64,000 nucleotides of DNA from Pseudomonadota bacterium. Its GTDB lineage: Bacteria; Pseudomonadota; Gammaproteobacteria; Burkholderiales; SG8-39. The translations under genes were made by a program, and so were the position numbers. The stretch spans positions 119,224 to 183,223 of the forward strand of contig JAJZPQ010000003.1 of NCBI GenBank assembly GCA_021811085.1, read 5' to 3'. Under the pieces are notes generated by a model. The model ran no database searches. It saw nothing but the letters and a program-made list of their open reading frames with translations, and was not told the origin of the DNA. Positions 52,751 to 61,272 of the stretch are shown here, piece by piece. Within the stretch, counting starts at the first letter, position 1; each line of letters begins with the position of its first letter.

Positions 52751-53770
52751 ATGAACGATAACAAGCTGATCGATCTGAGGAGCGACACCGTCACGCGCCC
52801 GAGTGCAGCCATGCGCGCCGCCATGGCCGCGGCCGAGGTGGGCGACGATGTCTACGGCGACGACCCAACGGTCAACCGCCTGCAGGCGCACGCGGCCGAA
52901 CTGTTCGGCCACGAGGCGGCGCTGTTCGCGCCCTCGGGCACGCAGACCAACCTGATCGCGCTGCTCACGCACTGCCAGCGCGGCGACGAATACATCGTCG
53001 GCCAGAATGCGCATACCTACAAGTACGAAGCCGGCGGCGGCGCCGTGCTCGGCAGCATTCAGCCGCAGCCCATCGCCCACCAGACCGACGGCAGCCTCGC
53101 GCTCGCCGACATCGAGCGCGCGATCAAGCCGGACGACTTCCACTTCGCGCGCAGCCGCCTGCTCGCGCTGGAAAACACGTTCAGCGGGCGCGTGCTCCAG
53201 CCCGATTACCTTGCGGCGGCGACTGCGCTTGCGCACCGGCGCGGCCTCGCCACCCACCTGGACGGCGCGCGCATTTGCAATGCGGCGGTGAAGCTCGGCA
53301 TCAGCCTGCGCGAGGCGGTGAAGGGCTTCGACAGCGTCTCCGTCTGCCTGTCCAAGGGCCTGGGCGCACCGGTTGGTTCGCTGCTGTGCGGCAGTCAGCC
53401 GTTCATCAAACAGGCGCGGCGCTGGCGCAAAATGCTGGGCGGCGGCATGCGTCAGGCCGGCATCCTCGCAGCGGCGGGCCTGTATGCGCTGGAGCACAAC
53501 ATCGCGCGGCTGGCCGAAGACCACGAAAACGCCGCGCGCCTCGCCCGGGGTTTGTCGGACATTGCGCCAATCAAGGTGACCGCGCCGGACACCAACATGG
53601 TCTTTGTCGACATACCGGAGGCACAGTGTTCCTTGCTCGAGGATGCGCTGCGGCGCAAAGGCATACTGGCGCAGGTCGACCCGCATATGCGCATCGTGCT
53701 CCATCTGGATGTTTCGCGCGCGGACGTGGACCGGACGATCGCCGCGTTCAAGGATTTTTTCGCCGCCTGA
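52751..53770 (+). CDS. ltaE: Low-specificity L-threonine aldolase
   Basis: A 339-residue PLP enzyme that cleaves threonine or allo-threonine to glycine and acetaldehyde. It opens LIDLRSDTVTRPSAAMRAAM, then GDDVYGDDPTVNRLQ. The substrate and PLP region is HLDGARICNAAVKLG and the PLP Lys lies in VCLSKGLGAPVGSLL. It begins 22 bases after the aminotransferase gene, so the two are probably cotranscribed. Confidence 0.94.
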   Translation: MNDNKLIDLRSDTVTRPSAAMRAAMAAAEVGDDVYGDDPTVNRLQAHAAELFGHEAALFAPSGTQTNLIALLTHCQRGDEYIVGQNAHTYKYEAGGGAVLGSIQPQPIAHQTDGSLALADIERAIKPDDFHFARSRLLALENTFSGRVLQPDYLAAATALAHRRGLATHLDGARICNAAVKLGISLREAVKGFDSVSVCLSKGLGAPVGSLLCGSQPFIKQARRWRKMLGGGMRQAGILAAAGLYALEHNIARLAEDHENAARLARGLSDIAPIKVTAPDTNMVFVDIPEAQCSLLEDALRRKGILAQVDPHMRIVLHLDVSRADVDRTIAAFKDFFAA

Positions 53771-53826
53771 ACTGCGACGGACAGACGCGGCGCAGGGCAG
53801 CGAGACGGCTGAATAGTTCCCGCGGC

Positions 53827-54372
53827 TCAGTGGGCGACAAGCGCTGCCGTGCGGCTTCCCTGCTCGAGCGCAGTATGCACAGCGAGTTTGAGAGTTGGAC
53901 CGGTACGACTTTGCGCCTGTTGCTGCCTGATAATTTTGAGGATCTGCTCGGGTGAGTATTTCTTTGTGCCTCTCCAGGCCGCCACGACCTTGCCGTCGGT
54001 CAGAATCGCAAACATGGGGGAACCCGCGCCCTCGAGCTTTGCGGCAATCGGCTCCCGCAGGTATTTGACCTGTTCCGGGAACGAAGAGGCTTGCGGAACG
54101 GGGGAGCCTATGGCTTTCGTGACTTTGGTAAACCGCACCTGCCGAAACGAGCCGTATCTTTTTAGCTTGGGAAGATCGACCGCCTCCCAGCCGCGGCAGT
54201 AGGAGCACTCCGGGCTGCCGAAATATACGAAATCAATCCGATGCCTTGCGCTTGGCTGCGCGCCGGCGGCCAGAGAACAGCAAAGCAGCGAGAGCACGGC
54301 CAGCCATCTTGCAGCCCGTCCCGGCGGTCTTTGCAGCAGCGTTTGGGCGAACGCGATTCTTGGCCGCATCAT
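53827..54372 (-). CDS. Exported thioredoxin-fold protein
   Basis: A 181-residue protein with an N-terminal signal (LAVLSLLCCSLAAGA). A thioredoxin-like core starts IDFVYFGSPECSYCRGWE with a CSYC motif. The later SPMFAILTDGKVVAAWRGTK fits the cis-Pro and beta-strand region. It likely works in the periplasm as a thiol-redox or folding factor. ATG 54372 is directly followed by a second ATG, and it overlaps the stop of the cytochrome gene. Confidence 0.78.
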   Translation of the reverse strand: MMRPRIAFAQTLLQRPPGRAARWLAVLSLLCCSLAAGAQPSARHRIDFVYFGSPECSYCRGWEAVDLPKLKRYGSFRQVRFTKVTKAIGSPVPQASSFPEQVKYLREPIAAKLEGAGSPMFAILTDGKVVAAWRGTKKYSPEQILKIIRQQQAQSRTGPTLKLAVHTALEQGSRTAALVAH

Positions 54373-55190
54373 TTTCTGAGACCCAAATGATCCTGCAGCA
54401 CGAACCTCGGTCGAGGCTGCGCATTGACATAGGCTGCGATATCCAGCGCCTCCTGGTCGCTCAGGATAGGGTCGCCCAGAGGCATGGTGTGCTTGAGATA
54501 GGTCGCCAGCTTGAGATCCGATGCCATGCCGGCGCCGTCGTTGTAAGACTGCGAGCCCCATAGCGGCGGGAATTTCCCTACGCCCGCCCCATCGCTGCCG
54601 TGGCAACCGGCGCAAGCGGAGCCATACAGCGCCTTGCCGTGCGGCACGTCCCCATCGTCCTCGTCGATGTTCAAGGACGGCGACGCGTTGGGTCCGAATG
54701 GCCCCTTGAGGCTCATCTTGACCGGATAGCCTTCGGACAGCCAGGTGATATAGGCGGCGATGGCCACCGAGACCTCGCTGCCGTTGGGCGGGCGCACGCC
54801 GTTCATGCTGCGCATGAAACAGTTGAGGATGCGGTCTTCCAGGGTAATGACCTGTTTTTCCCGCGGCGTGTAGGTAGGGTAGGCGGAAGCTGCACCGAGG
54901 AAACTCAGCGCCTTCGGCCTGGTACCGCCGTCGAGATGGCAGGAGGCACAAGCGAGACTGTTGCCGACGTATTGCCGGCTCAATGGATGCGTGTTGGTTT
55001 GGTTGACGATGTCGCGCCCCAGGGCCACGGTCTTGCCCAGTTCGCCCGGCGGTAACTCGGTGGGAACCGGCACCGCCAAAGGCTTGGCCATTGGGCCGTC
55101 CGCTGCAGCCACGAAGCCCGCGGCAGCAACCATCAGCACCAAGCCAAAAGCGCTTCCCTGCGCTACTTTGACTATCGAATGCGTTTCCAT
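54369..55190 (-). CDS. Dihaem cytochrome c, thiosulfate dehydrogenase (TsdA)-like
   Basis: A 273-residue exported protein with two heme sites, CASCH (81-85) and CAGCH (193-197). DRILNCFMRSMNG contains Cys124, at the place of the Cys heme ligand region in TsdA enzymes. NTHPLSRQYVGNSLACASCH is also TsdA-like. TsdA interconverts thiosulfate and tetrathionate. It sits downstream of an octaheme cytochrome whose family reduces tetrathionate in vitro, which supports a sulfur role. Actual direction and substrate are unproven. Confidence 0.82.
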   Translation of the reverse strand: METHSIVKVAQGSAFGLVLMVAAAGFVAAADGPMAKPLAVPVPTELPPGELGKTVALGRDIVNQTNTHPLSRQYVGNSLACASCHLDGGTRPKALSFLGAASAYPTYTPREKQVITLEDRILNCFMRSMNGVRPPNGSEVSVAIAAYITWLSEGYPVKMSLKGPFGPNASPSLNIDEDDGDVPHGKALYGSACAGCHGSDGAGVGKFPPLWGSQSYNDGAGMASDLKLATYLKHTMPLGDPILSDQEALDIAAYVNAQPRPRFVLQDHLGLRK

Positions 55191-55227
55191 TTATTGACTA
55201 CTTATCCATCCGCGCTGGAGCGGGAGG

Positions 55228-55257
55228 GCGCCCCCCTCGGGGGAGGCAGGGGGGCGC
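55228..55257. repeat. GC-rich inverted repeat upstream of the TsdA-like gene
   Basis: GCGCCCCCCT (55228-55237) and AGGGGGGCGC (55248-55257) are perfect 10-base arms with a 10-base loop. It lies between the small exported protein and the TsdA-like gene. No T-run follows on the minus strand; it may be a partial terminator or message-stabilising hairpin. Confidence 0.7.
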
Positions 55258-55309
55258 ACGGCCAAGCTCCCTCGTCATGCCCGTTGGAATTCTGCCAGCT
55301 AGAACTGCC

Positions 55310-55633
55310 TCAGCAGCCGGCGGTTTTCTTGAACGACTTGCTGTGGTTCTTTCCGCCTTCCTTGTCGAACTTGGTGCGAATTTCGTCGCCTTCGACGATG
55401 CGCTTGTCCTTGAACTTGTCCAAGGTCAGGTTGTCGGTGATGTCGATGGTGACCGACGCTCCCGATTTGCTGTCCTTAAGCACCGCGGTTGCGGATTTTC
55501 CGTCCGGCGCCAACTGGATCTTGGAAATGGTGCCGACTATGGTTACCGGCTCGGCGGAAACGCTGCCGACAAACGCGAGGCCCGATAAGGCCATCATGGC
55601 CGACAGAATGATCGCTGATACTCTCTTGCTCAT
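55310..55633 (-). CDS. Small exported protein of unknown function
   Basis: A 107-residue protein with a signal peptide (IILSAMMALSGLAFVGSVSA) and a mature beta-rich domain (VTIVGTISKIQLAPDGKSAT, SGASVTIDITDNLTL), possibly an OB-like barrel. The C-terminus GGKNHSKSFKKTAGC ends in Cys. AAGGAGT precedes the ATG. It lies inside the porin/cytochrome operon, so a periplasmic accessory role is likely. I do not recognise a family. Confidence 0.75.
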   Translation of the reverse strand: MSKRVSAIILSAMMALSGLAFVGSVSAEPVTIVGTISKIQLAPDGKSATAVLKDSKSGASVTIDITDNLTLDKFKDKRIVEGDEIRTKFDKEGGKNHSKSFKKTAGC

Positions 55634-55727
55634 TGCATACTCCTTTAGCGCAAAAATAATTCAATTAAACTCGACTCAAACCTGCCGGAGGGTGCGAACG
55701 CGTCGCCAATCCGGCAGATCACCCGCC

Positions 55728-57554
55728 TCAGAATTTCACCTCGAAGGTCGCATACAGGTTGTAGGCCTTCTGCAGCGGGGTCATGGTCATCATCTGGCCA
55801 TTGATATCCGAAATCTTCACCGGCGCACCGACCCAGTTGTTGCTGCCGCTGTACTGGAAGTCGTAGTACTGGTAGCCGAGGCGGAAGAACGCCTTGCTGA
55901 AGAACGAGGAAACCGGCTTCTTCGCCAGTTCCTGGATCAGGTAGGCTTCATAGACATTGCCGCGGGTTCCGAGCTTGGAGGTCCACATGTCGTCGGCCGC
56001 AGGCGCAAATGTGATCCAGTTCTTCGATCCGTGGTTGTACTCGATACCGAGCTTGGTTTTCGACGGCAGGTCGTAGCGCGCACCCAGCGCGATCGCGCTG
56101 CCGGTCTTGCTGCTCGGCGCTTCGGGAGCGAAGAAGCTCCCGGTCAACAGGCCCTGGAATCCGAACTGGGATGAAACGTTCGAATTCGGATGGGTCGTAC
56201 TCAAAGCGACGTCCGCGAACAGGTTGAGGTCGCCCGGGCCCACTTTTTTGAGCGTGCTCATGACGCCACCGCCCCACCATTCGATATCACCCAGGTTGAT
56301 CTTGGGCGAGGTGTTGCCGTAGTAAGTGTTGCTCATGACCGGCGCATCGAAGATGTTGAAGCCGCGGTCCCACATCAGCCACACGCGCAGCGGGTCGGTG
56401 TCGATCGGGACCAGCGAGATGCCGAGCATGTCGGTATCGGCGAGGGAGTTGCCCGGCGTCTTGCGGAAGCCGCTCTCGAACCCGCGGCCGTAGCACACCT
56501 TGCCGTACGCCCCCGGGAGCGCGTCGATGTCCGGCGCATAGCCCAAGGTCATGCCGTCGAACGCATAATCGACCAGCAGAGACGGCGTGCCGCCGTTGCC
56601 GGGGCGCGGCGTATTCAGTCTCACATTGCTCGAATTGCCGCCGGTCGTCGGGCGCCGGCCGACCGAGAACCACATGTCCCTGTCGGCGATGTTGCTCCAG
56701 GTGGCGTACGCCCGGTCGACGTTCAGGTAGCTGCTGGACGGCACATGGCCGAGCGTGCCATCGAATACGCCGACGCGGTCGGCAAAATACGGCGCATTGC
56801 CTGCATTGGCGACGGCGTTGTCGTCCTGGGCGCCAAATACCTTATACATAGCCAAGCGCGCGGTGACGCTTATATCCTGCGTGGCCTTGGCATGGAGATC
56901 GAGGCCGAAGCGGTTGGTGTACAGCGTGGTGTTTTCGGGCTTGTAAGCGGGGACTTGAGCTGCGAACCCGCCTATGCCGCGGATCAGCCCCGCATTCGCC
57001 GGATTGGAGACAAAGGCATTGGCCTGGTCTATCGTTCTGACCGCGGTCATCTGCTGCGAGAAATTCATCAGCGCGCTGAGCGCTCCGGCGGTCGACATGG
57101 CGCCCGCGGCGGGCGCGCCGAAGTATGTGGACGAGCCGGCGGCGGTCGAAGGATTGTTGAAGAAATCCGCCTGCAGCTTCTGCTGCGCATTGGCGAAAGT
57201 CGCATTCACGTCGGTGAAGGTCTTGGTTTCCCCTTTCAAGGAATCGATGCGGAAGCGGTAGTCCCCGCCGACGGTGAGCCAGCGGCTGAGCGACTTGCCC
57301 TCGACCTTACTCACCTGCCCCTTCAGCTCTTCGATGTCGCTCGCGTACGCCTTCCTGGTCTCGCTCTTCAACTCTTCGGCCACCTTGCCGGCCTTTTCTT
57401 CGTTGGCGCGGACCTGCTGTTTCAATTGCTCGATTTCCCGCGACAGCGCGTCTATCTTCTTCATCAGCTCTTCATCGGCGGCGTATGCCGACAACGGCAG
57501 CCAGATCCCTGCGATCAGCGCCACGAGCAGGCGCTTCGAAAACTTCTTGTTCAT
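55728..57554 (-). CDS. Large outer-membrane porin-like protein (DUF3373-like)
   Basis: A 608-residue exported protein. The signal peptide (LLVALIAGIWLPLSAYA) is followed by a coiled coil (about 27-90, DEELMKKIDALSREIEQLK), then a predicted beta-barrel of about 500 residues with alternating strands, ending NLYATFEVKF with the terminal Phe typical of porins. WLTVGGDYRFRIDSLKGE is like proteins filed under DUF3373, known from metal- and sulfur-cycling bacteria. It may let sulfur compounds or electrons cross the outer membrane with the adjacent cytochromes (inference). Confidence 0.8.
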   Translation of the reverse strand: MNKKFSKRLLVALIAGIWLPLSAYAADEELMKKIDALSREIEQLKQQVRANEEKAGKVAEELKSETRKAYASDIEELKGQVSKVEGKSLSRWLTVGGDYRFRIDSLKGETKTFTDVNATFANAQQKLQADFFNNPSTAAGSSTYFGAPAAGAMSTAGALSALMNFSQQMTAVRTIDQANAFVSNPANAGLIRGIGGFAAQVPAYKPENTTLYTNRFGLDLHAKATQDISVTARLAMYKVFGAQDDNAVANAGNAPYFADRVGVFDGTLGHVPSSSYLNVDRAYATWSNIADRDMWFSVGRRPTTGGNSSNVRLNTPRPGNGGTPSLLVDYAFDGMTLGYAPDIDALPGAYGKVCYGRGFESGFRKTPGNSLADTDMLGISLVPIDTDPLRVWLMWDRGFNIFDAPVMSNTYYGNTSPKINLGDIEWWGGGVMSTLKKVGPGDLNLFADVALSTTHPNSNVSSQFGFQGLLTGSFFAPEAPSSKTGSAIALGARYDLPSKTKLGIEYNHGSKNWITFAPAADDMWTSKLGTRGNVYEAYLIQELAKKPVSSFFSKAFFRLGYQYYDFQYSGSNNWVGAPVKISDINGQMMTMTPLQKAYNLYATFEVKF

Positions 57555-57606
57555 GTTTTGCTCCCCGAGATTGTGACAGTAAGAAAATCCTGGATTGCCG
57601 GCCCGC

Positions 57607-58248
57607 CTAGCTGCGCCCGGCGGCCGGCGCCGGTTCCGCTTCTTCCTGGTCTTCCCAGCCGGTGATCATCGCCTTGATGTGCGCGAGCGGCGTATGGCCG
57701 GTAGTGGACAGATAGAGGTGGCCGATGAGGAACGCGAGCATCATGAACGCGGCCGCGGTATGCACCAGCGCGATCGATCCGAGCGGCAGGCCGGCGAGCG
57801 CGGCGATCTTGGTTGCAGCCAGTTCGTTGTAATACAGATAGGCGAGGCCGCTGATCCAGATCAGCGGGTTGATGAACAGTTTGACCAGCAGATAGGCCAG
57901 CCGCTGCAGCGGATTGTGCTTCGCGAGTTGGGTCACGCGGAACGGATGCGGCGCGCCGGTAAAAATGCCCACCGAATAGTAGTTCATGACGGCGAGAATG
58001 TTCTTGCTCGTCGGAATGTACTGCCGCCACTCGCCCGTGGTGAAATGCCAGAAGATCGCGAACAGCCACAGCCCGATCAGCGTCCATGCCGCCGTGGTGT
58101 GCAGGTTGGCGGCCTTTTGCCAGCCGAGCAGGGTGTAGCTGCCGTGGATCTCGAAACCGGTCGCGAGCATGAAAATGATGAGCGCGGCCTGTGCCCAGTG
58201 CCAGAAGCGCTCGAAACGCTTGAAGATGTACATGCGTGCCACGATCAA
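57607..58248 (-). CDS. Cytochrome b561-type membrane subunit
   Basis: A 213-residue protein with four or five helices and His residues suited to two b-type hemes: FERFWHWAQAALIIFMLATG, NLHTTAAWTLIGLWLF, IFWHFTTGEW and LVHTAAAFMMLAFLIGHLYL. It resembles the gamma subunit of formate dehydrogenase and thiosulfate reductase cytochrome b. It should pass electrons between quinone and the octaheme cytochrome encoded 6 bases upstream. Confidence 0.88.
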   Translation of the reverse strand: MIVARMYIFKRFERFWHWAQAALIIFMLATGFEIHGSYTLLGWQKAANLHTTAAWTLIGLWLFAIFWHFTTGEWRQYIPTSKNILAVMNYYSVGIFTGAPHPFRVTQLAKHNPLQRLAYLLVKLFINPLIWISGLAYLYYNELAATKIAALAGLPLGSIALVHTAAAFMMLAFLIGHLYLSTTGHTPLAHIKAMITGWEDQEEAEPAPAAGRS

Positions 58249-58254
58249 TGCCTC

Positions 58255-59865
58255 CTAGTGTTTACGCTTGGATACGACGACGCGCCCAAGGCCGTGGCCG
58301 AGAACGCCCAGCAGCGTCAGCGCCGCAATGGCCCAGCCCGCGGTATCGAGCCAGCGGTTGTGGTCGCTGACGCGTCCGGGAATGTAGATGCCGGGGACTT
58401 TTTCCAGCCTGCCGCCGGCTGCATGGCAGTCCTGGCAGTGCAGCGCGTCCTTGGCCGGCGCCACCATGTGGGTGATCGGCCAGGTGCTGTCGGTCGCGAT
58501 GAAGTCGACCTTGCCGGAGAATGGCGCATTGACCGAGGCCATGCCCGCGGCGACCGCCTTCTTCCAGTTCAGGTTCTCCCAATAGGCGGTGTCGTCTTCT
58601 CCGGCAAGATGCGTCACCACCAGCGTCTTGTTCACCGGGTCATAGGCCTGCTTGCCGTGAAATACCTTGACCGGCCAGATCAGCGACTTGCCGTCGCTAG
58701 CACTGCCTTCGAAGCTGTTGATGTGAACCGGCTGATTGCTGGCCTCGATCTTGTCCCCGCGCAGGGTGTATTTCACCTTGCCGTTGAACCAGATGTACTG
58801 GGGTATCACGTTCTCGGCCAGGACGAAGTCGCCCTTCTTGCCGTTGTAGACCTCATAGGCGTCGGCATTCTTTGTCACCAGCGGCTTGCCGTCGGGCCCG
58901 CGCTTGCCCGAAGTCGACCAGTCCCAGGACATTTTGGTCGGTACGCCGCCGCGCGCGAACTTCGGAATATGGCAGGTCTGGCAGGCCACCTTGTCTGTGT
59001 GGTCGTTGAGCTTGGCGATCTTCTTGTGCGGCGCCTGGCCGTGGCAGGCCTGGCAAGTGGTCGGGCTGGTGCTGTAGTGCTTGCCGCGTACATGTGCCTC
59101 GCCCTTGTCCTGCGCGGTCGGCGCGTAGCGGCTGCCGGGCACCTGGTGGCCCTGCGTGTCGTGGCAGGTATCGCAGACGAAGTTGTTGCCCTCCGCGTCC
59201 ATATGCACGTCCAAGGCCTTCTCCGGCGCCTCGAGCGAACTGTCCAGGTCGCCGTGCTTGACCCCGTCGCCGCCGCCGCCGTAGAAATGGCAGGCACCGC
59301 AGGTGGTACGGCTGGACTTGCCCACGTGCTGCGCGATTGCCTGCAGGTCGACCGCCTTGATGATCTTGCCCGAGCCGGGCGGAAATTCCGTATCCTTGGT
59401 GACGGGGTTGCCGGCGAAGCCTATGGGCTTCTTGTACTTGCCCGTGGTGTCATGACAGACCAGGCAGTCGACGTTGACTTGCGCGCTGAAGTCGAATTTT
59501 TCGTCCTTGAAGCCGTAGCCGATATGGCAGGCGGCGCAGTCGGCCTCGTTCGAGGTGATCGAAGTACAGAAGTTGTTGATGACGTGCCGTTTGCCCAACA
59601 GCTGGCCTTCGGGGCTTTTGTATTCCCAATTCCAGTGTTCGGTCTTCTGAATCTGCTTCGCCGCCTCGGTATGGCAGCTGAGACAGGCCTTGGTGACTTC
59701 CGGCCCGGAATTGAACGCCTGCTTCAGTTCCTTGAATTTGCTGTGGTCGGCGGTCGACTTCAACAACTTGGCCGATCCGGCGTCGGGCGCGGCATGAGCC
59801 GCAGAAACGAGCAGCATGGAAGCCATTACGGCAGCCATGAATGTTCCAGTGCGCACTGTTGGCAT
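58255..59865 (-). CDS. Octaheme c-type cytochrome, tetrathionate reductase (OTR) family
   Basis: A 536-residue multiheme protein with a signal peptide (MAAVMASMLLVSAAHAA) and eight CXXCH sites: CLSCH 61, CAACH 110, CLVCH 134, CGACH 189, CDTCH 231, CQACH 271, CQTCH 295 and CQDCH near 475. A C-terminal helix (WAIAALTLLGVLGHGL) anchors it to the inner membrane. In Shewanella the OTR protein reduces tetrathionate, nitrite and hydroxylamine in vitro. Here it is paired with a cytochrome b partner, so quinol-linked reduction is the simplest reading. The natural substrate remains open. Confidence 0.9.
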   Translation of the reverse strand: MPTVRTGTFMAAVMASMLLVSAAHAAPDAGSAKLLKSTADHSKFKELKQAFNSGPEVTKACLSCHTEAAKQIQKTEHWNWEYKSPEGQLLGKRHVINNFCTSITSNEADCAACHIGYGFKDEKFDFSAQVNVDCLVCHDTTGKYKKPIGFAGNPVTKDTEFPPGSGKIIKAVDLQAIAQHVGKSSRTTCGACHFYGGGGDGVKHGDLDSSLEAPEKALDVHMDAEGNNFVCDTCHDTQGHQVPGSRYAPTAQDKGEAHVRGKHYSTSPTTCQACHGQAPHKKIAKLNDHTDKVACQTCHIPKFARGGVPTKMSWDWSTSGKRGPDGKPLVTKNADAYEVYNGKKGDFVLAENVIPQYIWFNGKVKYTLRGDKIEASNQPVHINSFEGSASDGKSLIWPVKVFHGKQAYDPVNKTLVVTHLAGEDDTAYWENLNWKKAVAAGMASVNAPFSGKVDFIATDSTWPITHMVAPAKDALHCQDCHAAGGRLEKVPGIYIPGRVSDHNRWLDTAGWAIAALTLLGVLGHGLGRVVVSKRKH

Positions 59866-59973
59866 CTCCTGCGTTCAGAACGCGCCTTGGGGTCGCAGTG
59901 GTCGGTCAGCTATGGCTTTACAGGGCGGCCGCGGGCGCGGTGGGTTGGTAACTGAGTTTTGCCTGTCCTCGTA

Positions 59974-60001
59974 ATATGCGTATATGTGCCTATGCGCATA
60001 T
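59974..60001. promoter_or_regulatory. Inverted repeat upstream of the octaheme cytochrome
   Basis: ATATGCG (59974-59980) and CGCATAT (59995-60001) are 7-base arms with a 14-base spacer. It resembles the ATATGAG arm of the site at 60155. It lies on the cytochrome side of the 343-base divergent region and could be a second binding site for the ArsR-type regulator. The rest of 59866-60148 is AT-richer, with no clear promoter. Confidence 0.35.
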
Positions 60002-60148
60002 GCTCCTCTTATTACGGAAAAAGTAAAACTTTTTGATCTGATGAACCTGATCCAAAAAAGCAATGCGCCGGTTTTATGCACCAATCAGCTCGGACCCGGA
60101 CCCTGGCGCTGCCTGCATGCCCTGGATGAAGCTTGCGCGCGCGGCGAT

Positions 60149-60177
60149 TTGACAATATGAGCAACTGCTCATATATT
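60149..60177 (+). promoter_or_regulatory. Autoregulated promoter of the ArsR-type regulator
   Basis: A perfect TTGACA (60149-60154) and TATATT (60172-60177) are 17 bases apart. The inverted repeat ATATGAGCA-AC-TGCTCATAT (60155-60163 and 60166-60174) fills the spacer and runs into the -10. Binding of the ArsR-family protein here would block RNA polymerase. Confidence 0.78.
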
Positions 60178-60208
60178 GAATTGGAAATGCCAAGAGATCG
60201 GAAATCGG

Positions 60209-60568
60209 ATGGATGAACACAGCCACGCCGTCGACGCCGTGGCCTCTTATTTCGCCGTGCTTTCCGAGCCGACGCGCATACGCATCATGCATTGCGTGTG
60301 CGAAACGGAGAAAACCGTTTCACAAATCGTCGAAGAGATCGGCGCGACCCAGACCAATGTTTCCCGCCACTTGGGCATCATGCATCGCAGCGGCGTCCTC
60401 GCGCGACGCAAGGAAGGCAATCAGGTGTATTACCGCACTGCTGACGCGACCATGGTGGAACTGTGCCGCAGCGTATGCAAACGCATCTCCGAGCGCATGG
60501 ACGAAAAGATACCGATGCGCCGCGAGCTGCTCAGCCTGATGCCGCAGCCAAAGCCAAGGCGGAAATAG
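60209..60568 (+). CDS. ArsR-family regulator with paired cysteines
   Basis: A 119-residue winged-helix repressor. The recognition helix is in GATQTNVSRHLGIMHRSGVL, followed by the wing RRKEGNQVYYRT. Cysteines at 29 and 31 (MHCVCETE) and at 86 and 90 (LCRSVC) lie at places comparable with the sulfide/persulfide-sensing SqrR/BigR proteins. This suggests a thiol switch (inference). No classical ELCVCDL metal motif is present. It diverges from the octaheme cytochrome operon and has its own palindrome-covered promoter. Confidence 0.88.
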   Translation: MDEHSHAVDAVASYFAVLSEPTRIRIMHCVCETEKTVSQIVEEIGATQTNVSRHLGIMHRSGVLARRKEGNQVYYRTADATMVELCRSVCKRISERMDEKIPMRRELLSLMPQPKPRRK

Positions 60569-60643
60569 CGCGCGACCTGGTTTGCGCAAGGCGCGCCGTA
60601 GCACCGCAGCAGCATTGTGACGCGTACGCGGTAAAATGCGCCG

Positions 60644-61246
60644 ATGAAAAAACTGGTCATTGCCAGCAGCAACGCCGGCAAGCTGCGCGAAATCCAAGCC
60701 ATCCTCGGCCCTCTGGGCTGCGAAATCCTGACGCAATCCGCGCTCGGTATCCCGGACGCGGAAGAGCCGCATCTCACGTTTATCGAGAACGCGCTGGCGA
60801 AGGCGCGCCATGCGGCCGCGCTTGCCGGGCTGCCGGCGCTCGCGGACGATTCCGGCGTATGCGCACTCGCGCTGGGGGGAGAGCCGGGTGTGCATTCCGC
60901 GCGCTATGCCGGCCGCGGCGCCAGCCGCGAGGAGCGCGACGCGAGCAACAACGACAAGCTCGTCGCCGCGCTCGCGGCCTGCAGCGACCGCCGCGCCTAT
61001 TACTATTGCGCCATGGTACTGGTGCGCCACGCAGCCGATCCGCAGCCGCTGATCGGCGAAGGCTACTGGTGGGGCGAAATCCGCGCGCAGGCGCGCGGCG
61101 CGAACGGCTTCGGCTATGATCCGCATTTTTTTCTGCCCGAACTGGGCATGACCGCGGCCGAGCTCGATGCCGAGCGCAAGAACGGGCTCTCGCACCGCGG
61201 CCAGGCCCTGCGCCAGCTGGTCGAAAAGCTGCGCAGCTTTCCCTGA
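60644..61246 (+). CDS. rdgB: dITP/XTP pyrophosphatase RdgB
   Basis: A 200-residue house-cleaning enzyme that hydrolyses deaminated purine triphosphates. It opens LVIASSNAGKLREIQAILG; the active-site parts are PALADDSGVCALALGGEPGV and GFGYDPHFFLPE, and it ends near KNGLSHRGQALRQL. It lies 75 bases after the ArsR-type gene and 26 bases before hemW, keeping the conserved rdgB-hemW pair. Confidence 0.95.
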   Translation: MKKLVIASSNAGKLREIQAILGPLGCEILTQSALGIPDAEEPHLTFIENALAKARHAAALAGLPALADDSGVCALALGGEPGVHSARYAGRGASREERDASNNDKLVAALAACSDRRAYYYCAMVLVRHAADPQPLIGEGYWWGEIRAQARGANGFGYDPHFFLPELGMTAAELDAERKNGLSHRGQALRQLVEKLRSFP

Positions 61247-61272
61247 CGCAGCAAGAGACGCGCGCAGCACTC

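Noticed and set aside
60013-60060. TTGAT half-site as an Fnr/Anr box for the octaheme cytochrome
   Set aside because: The matching ATCAA half is not at the required 4-base spacing.
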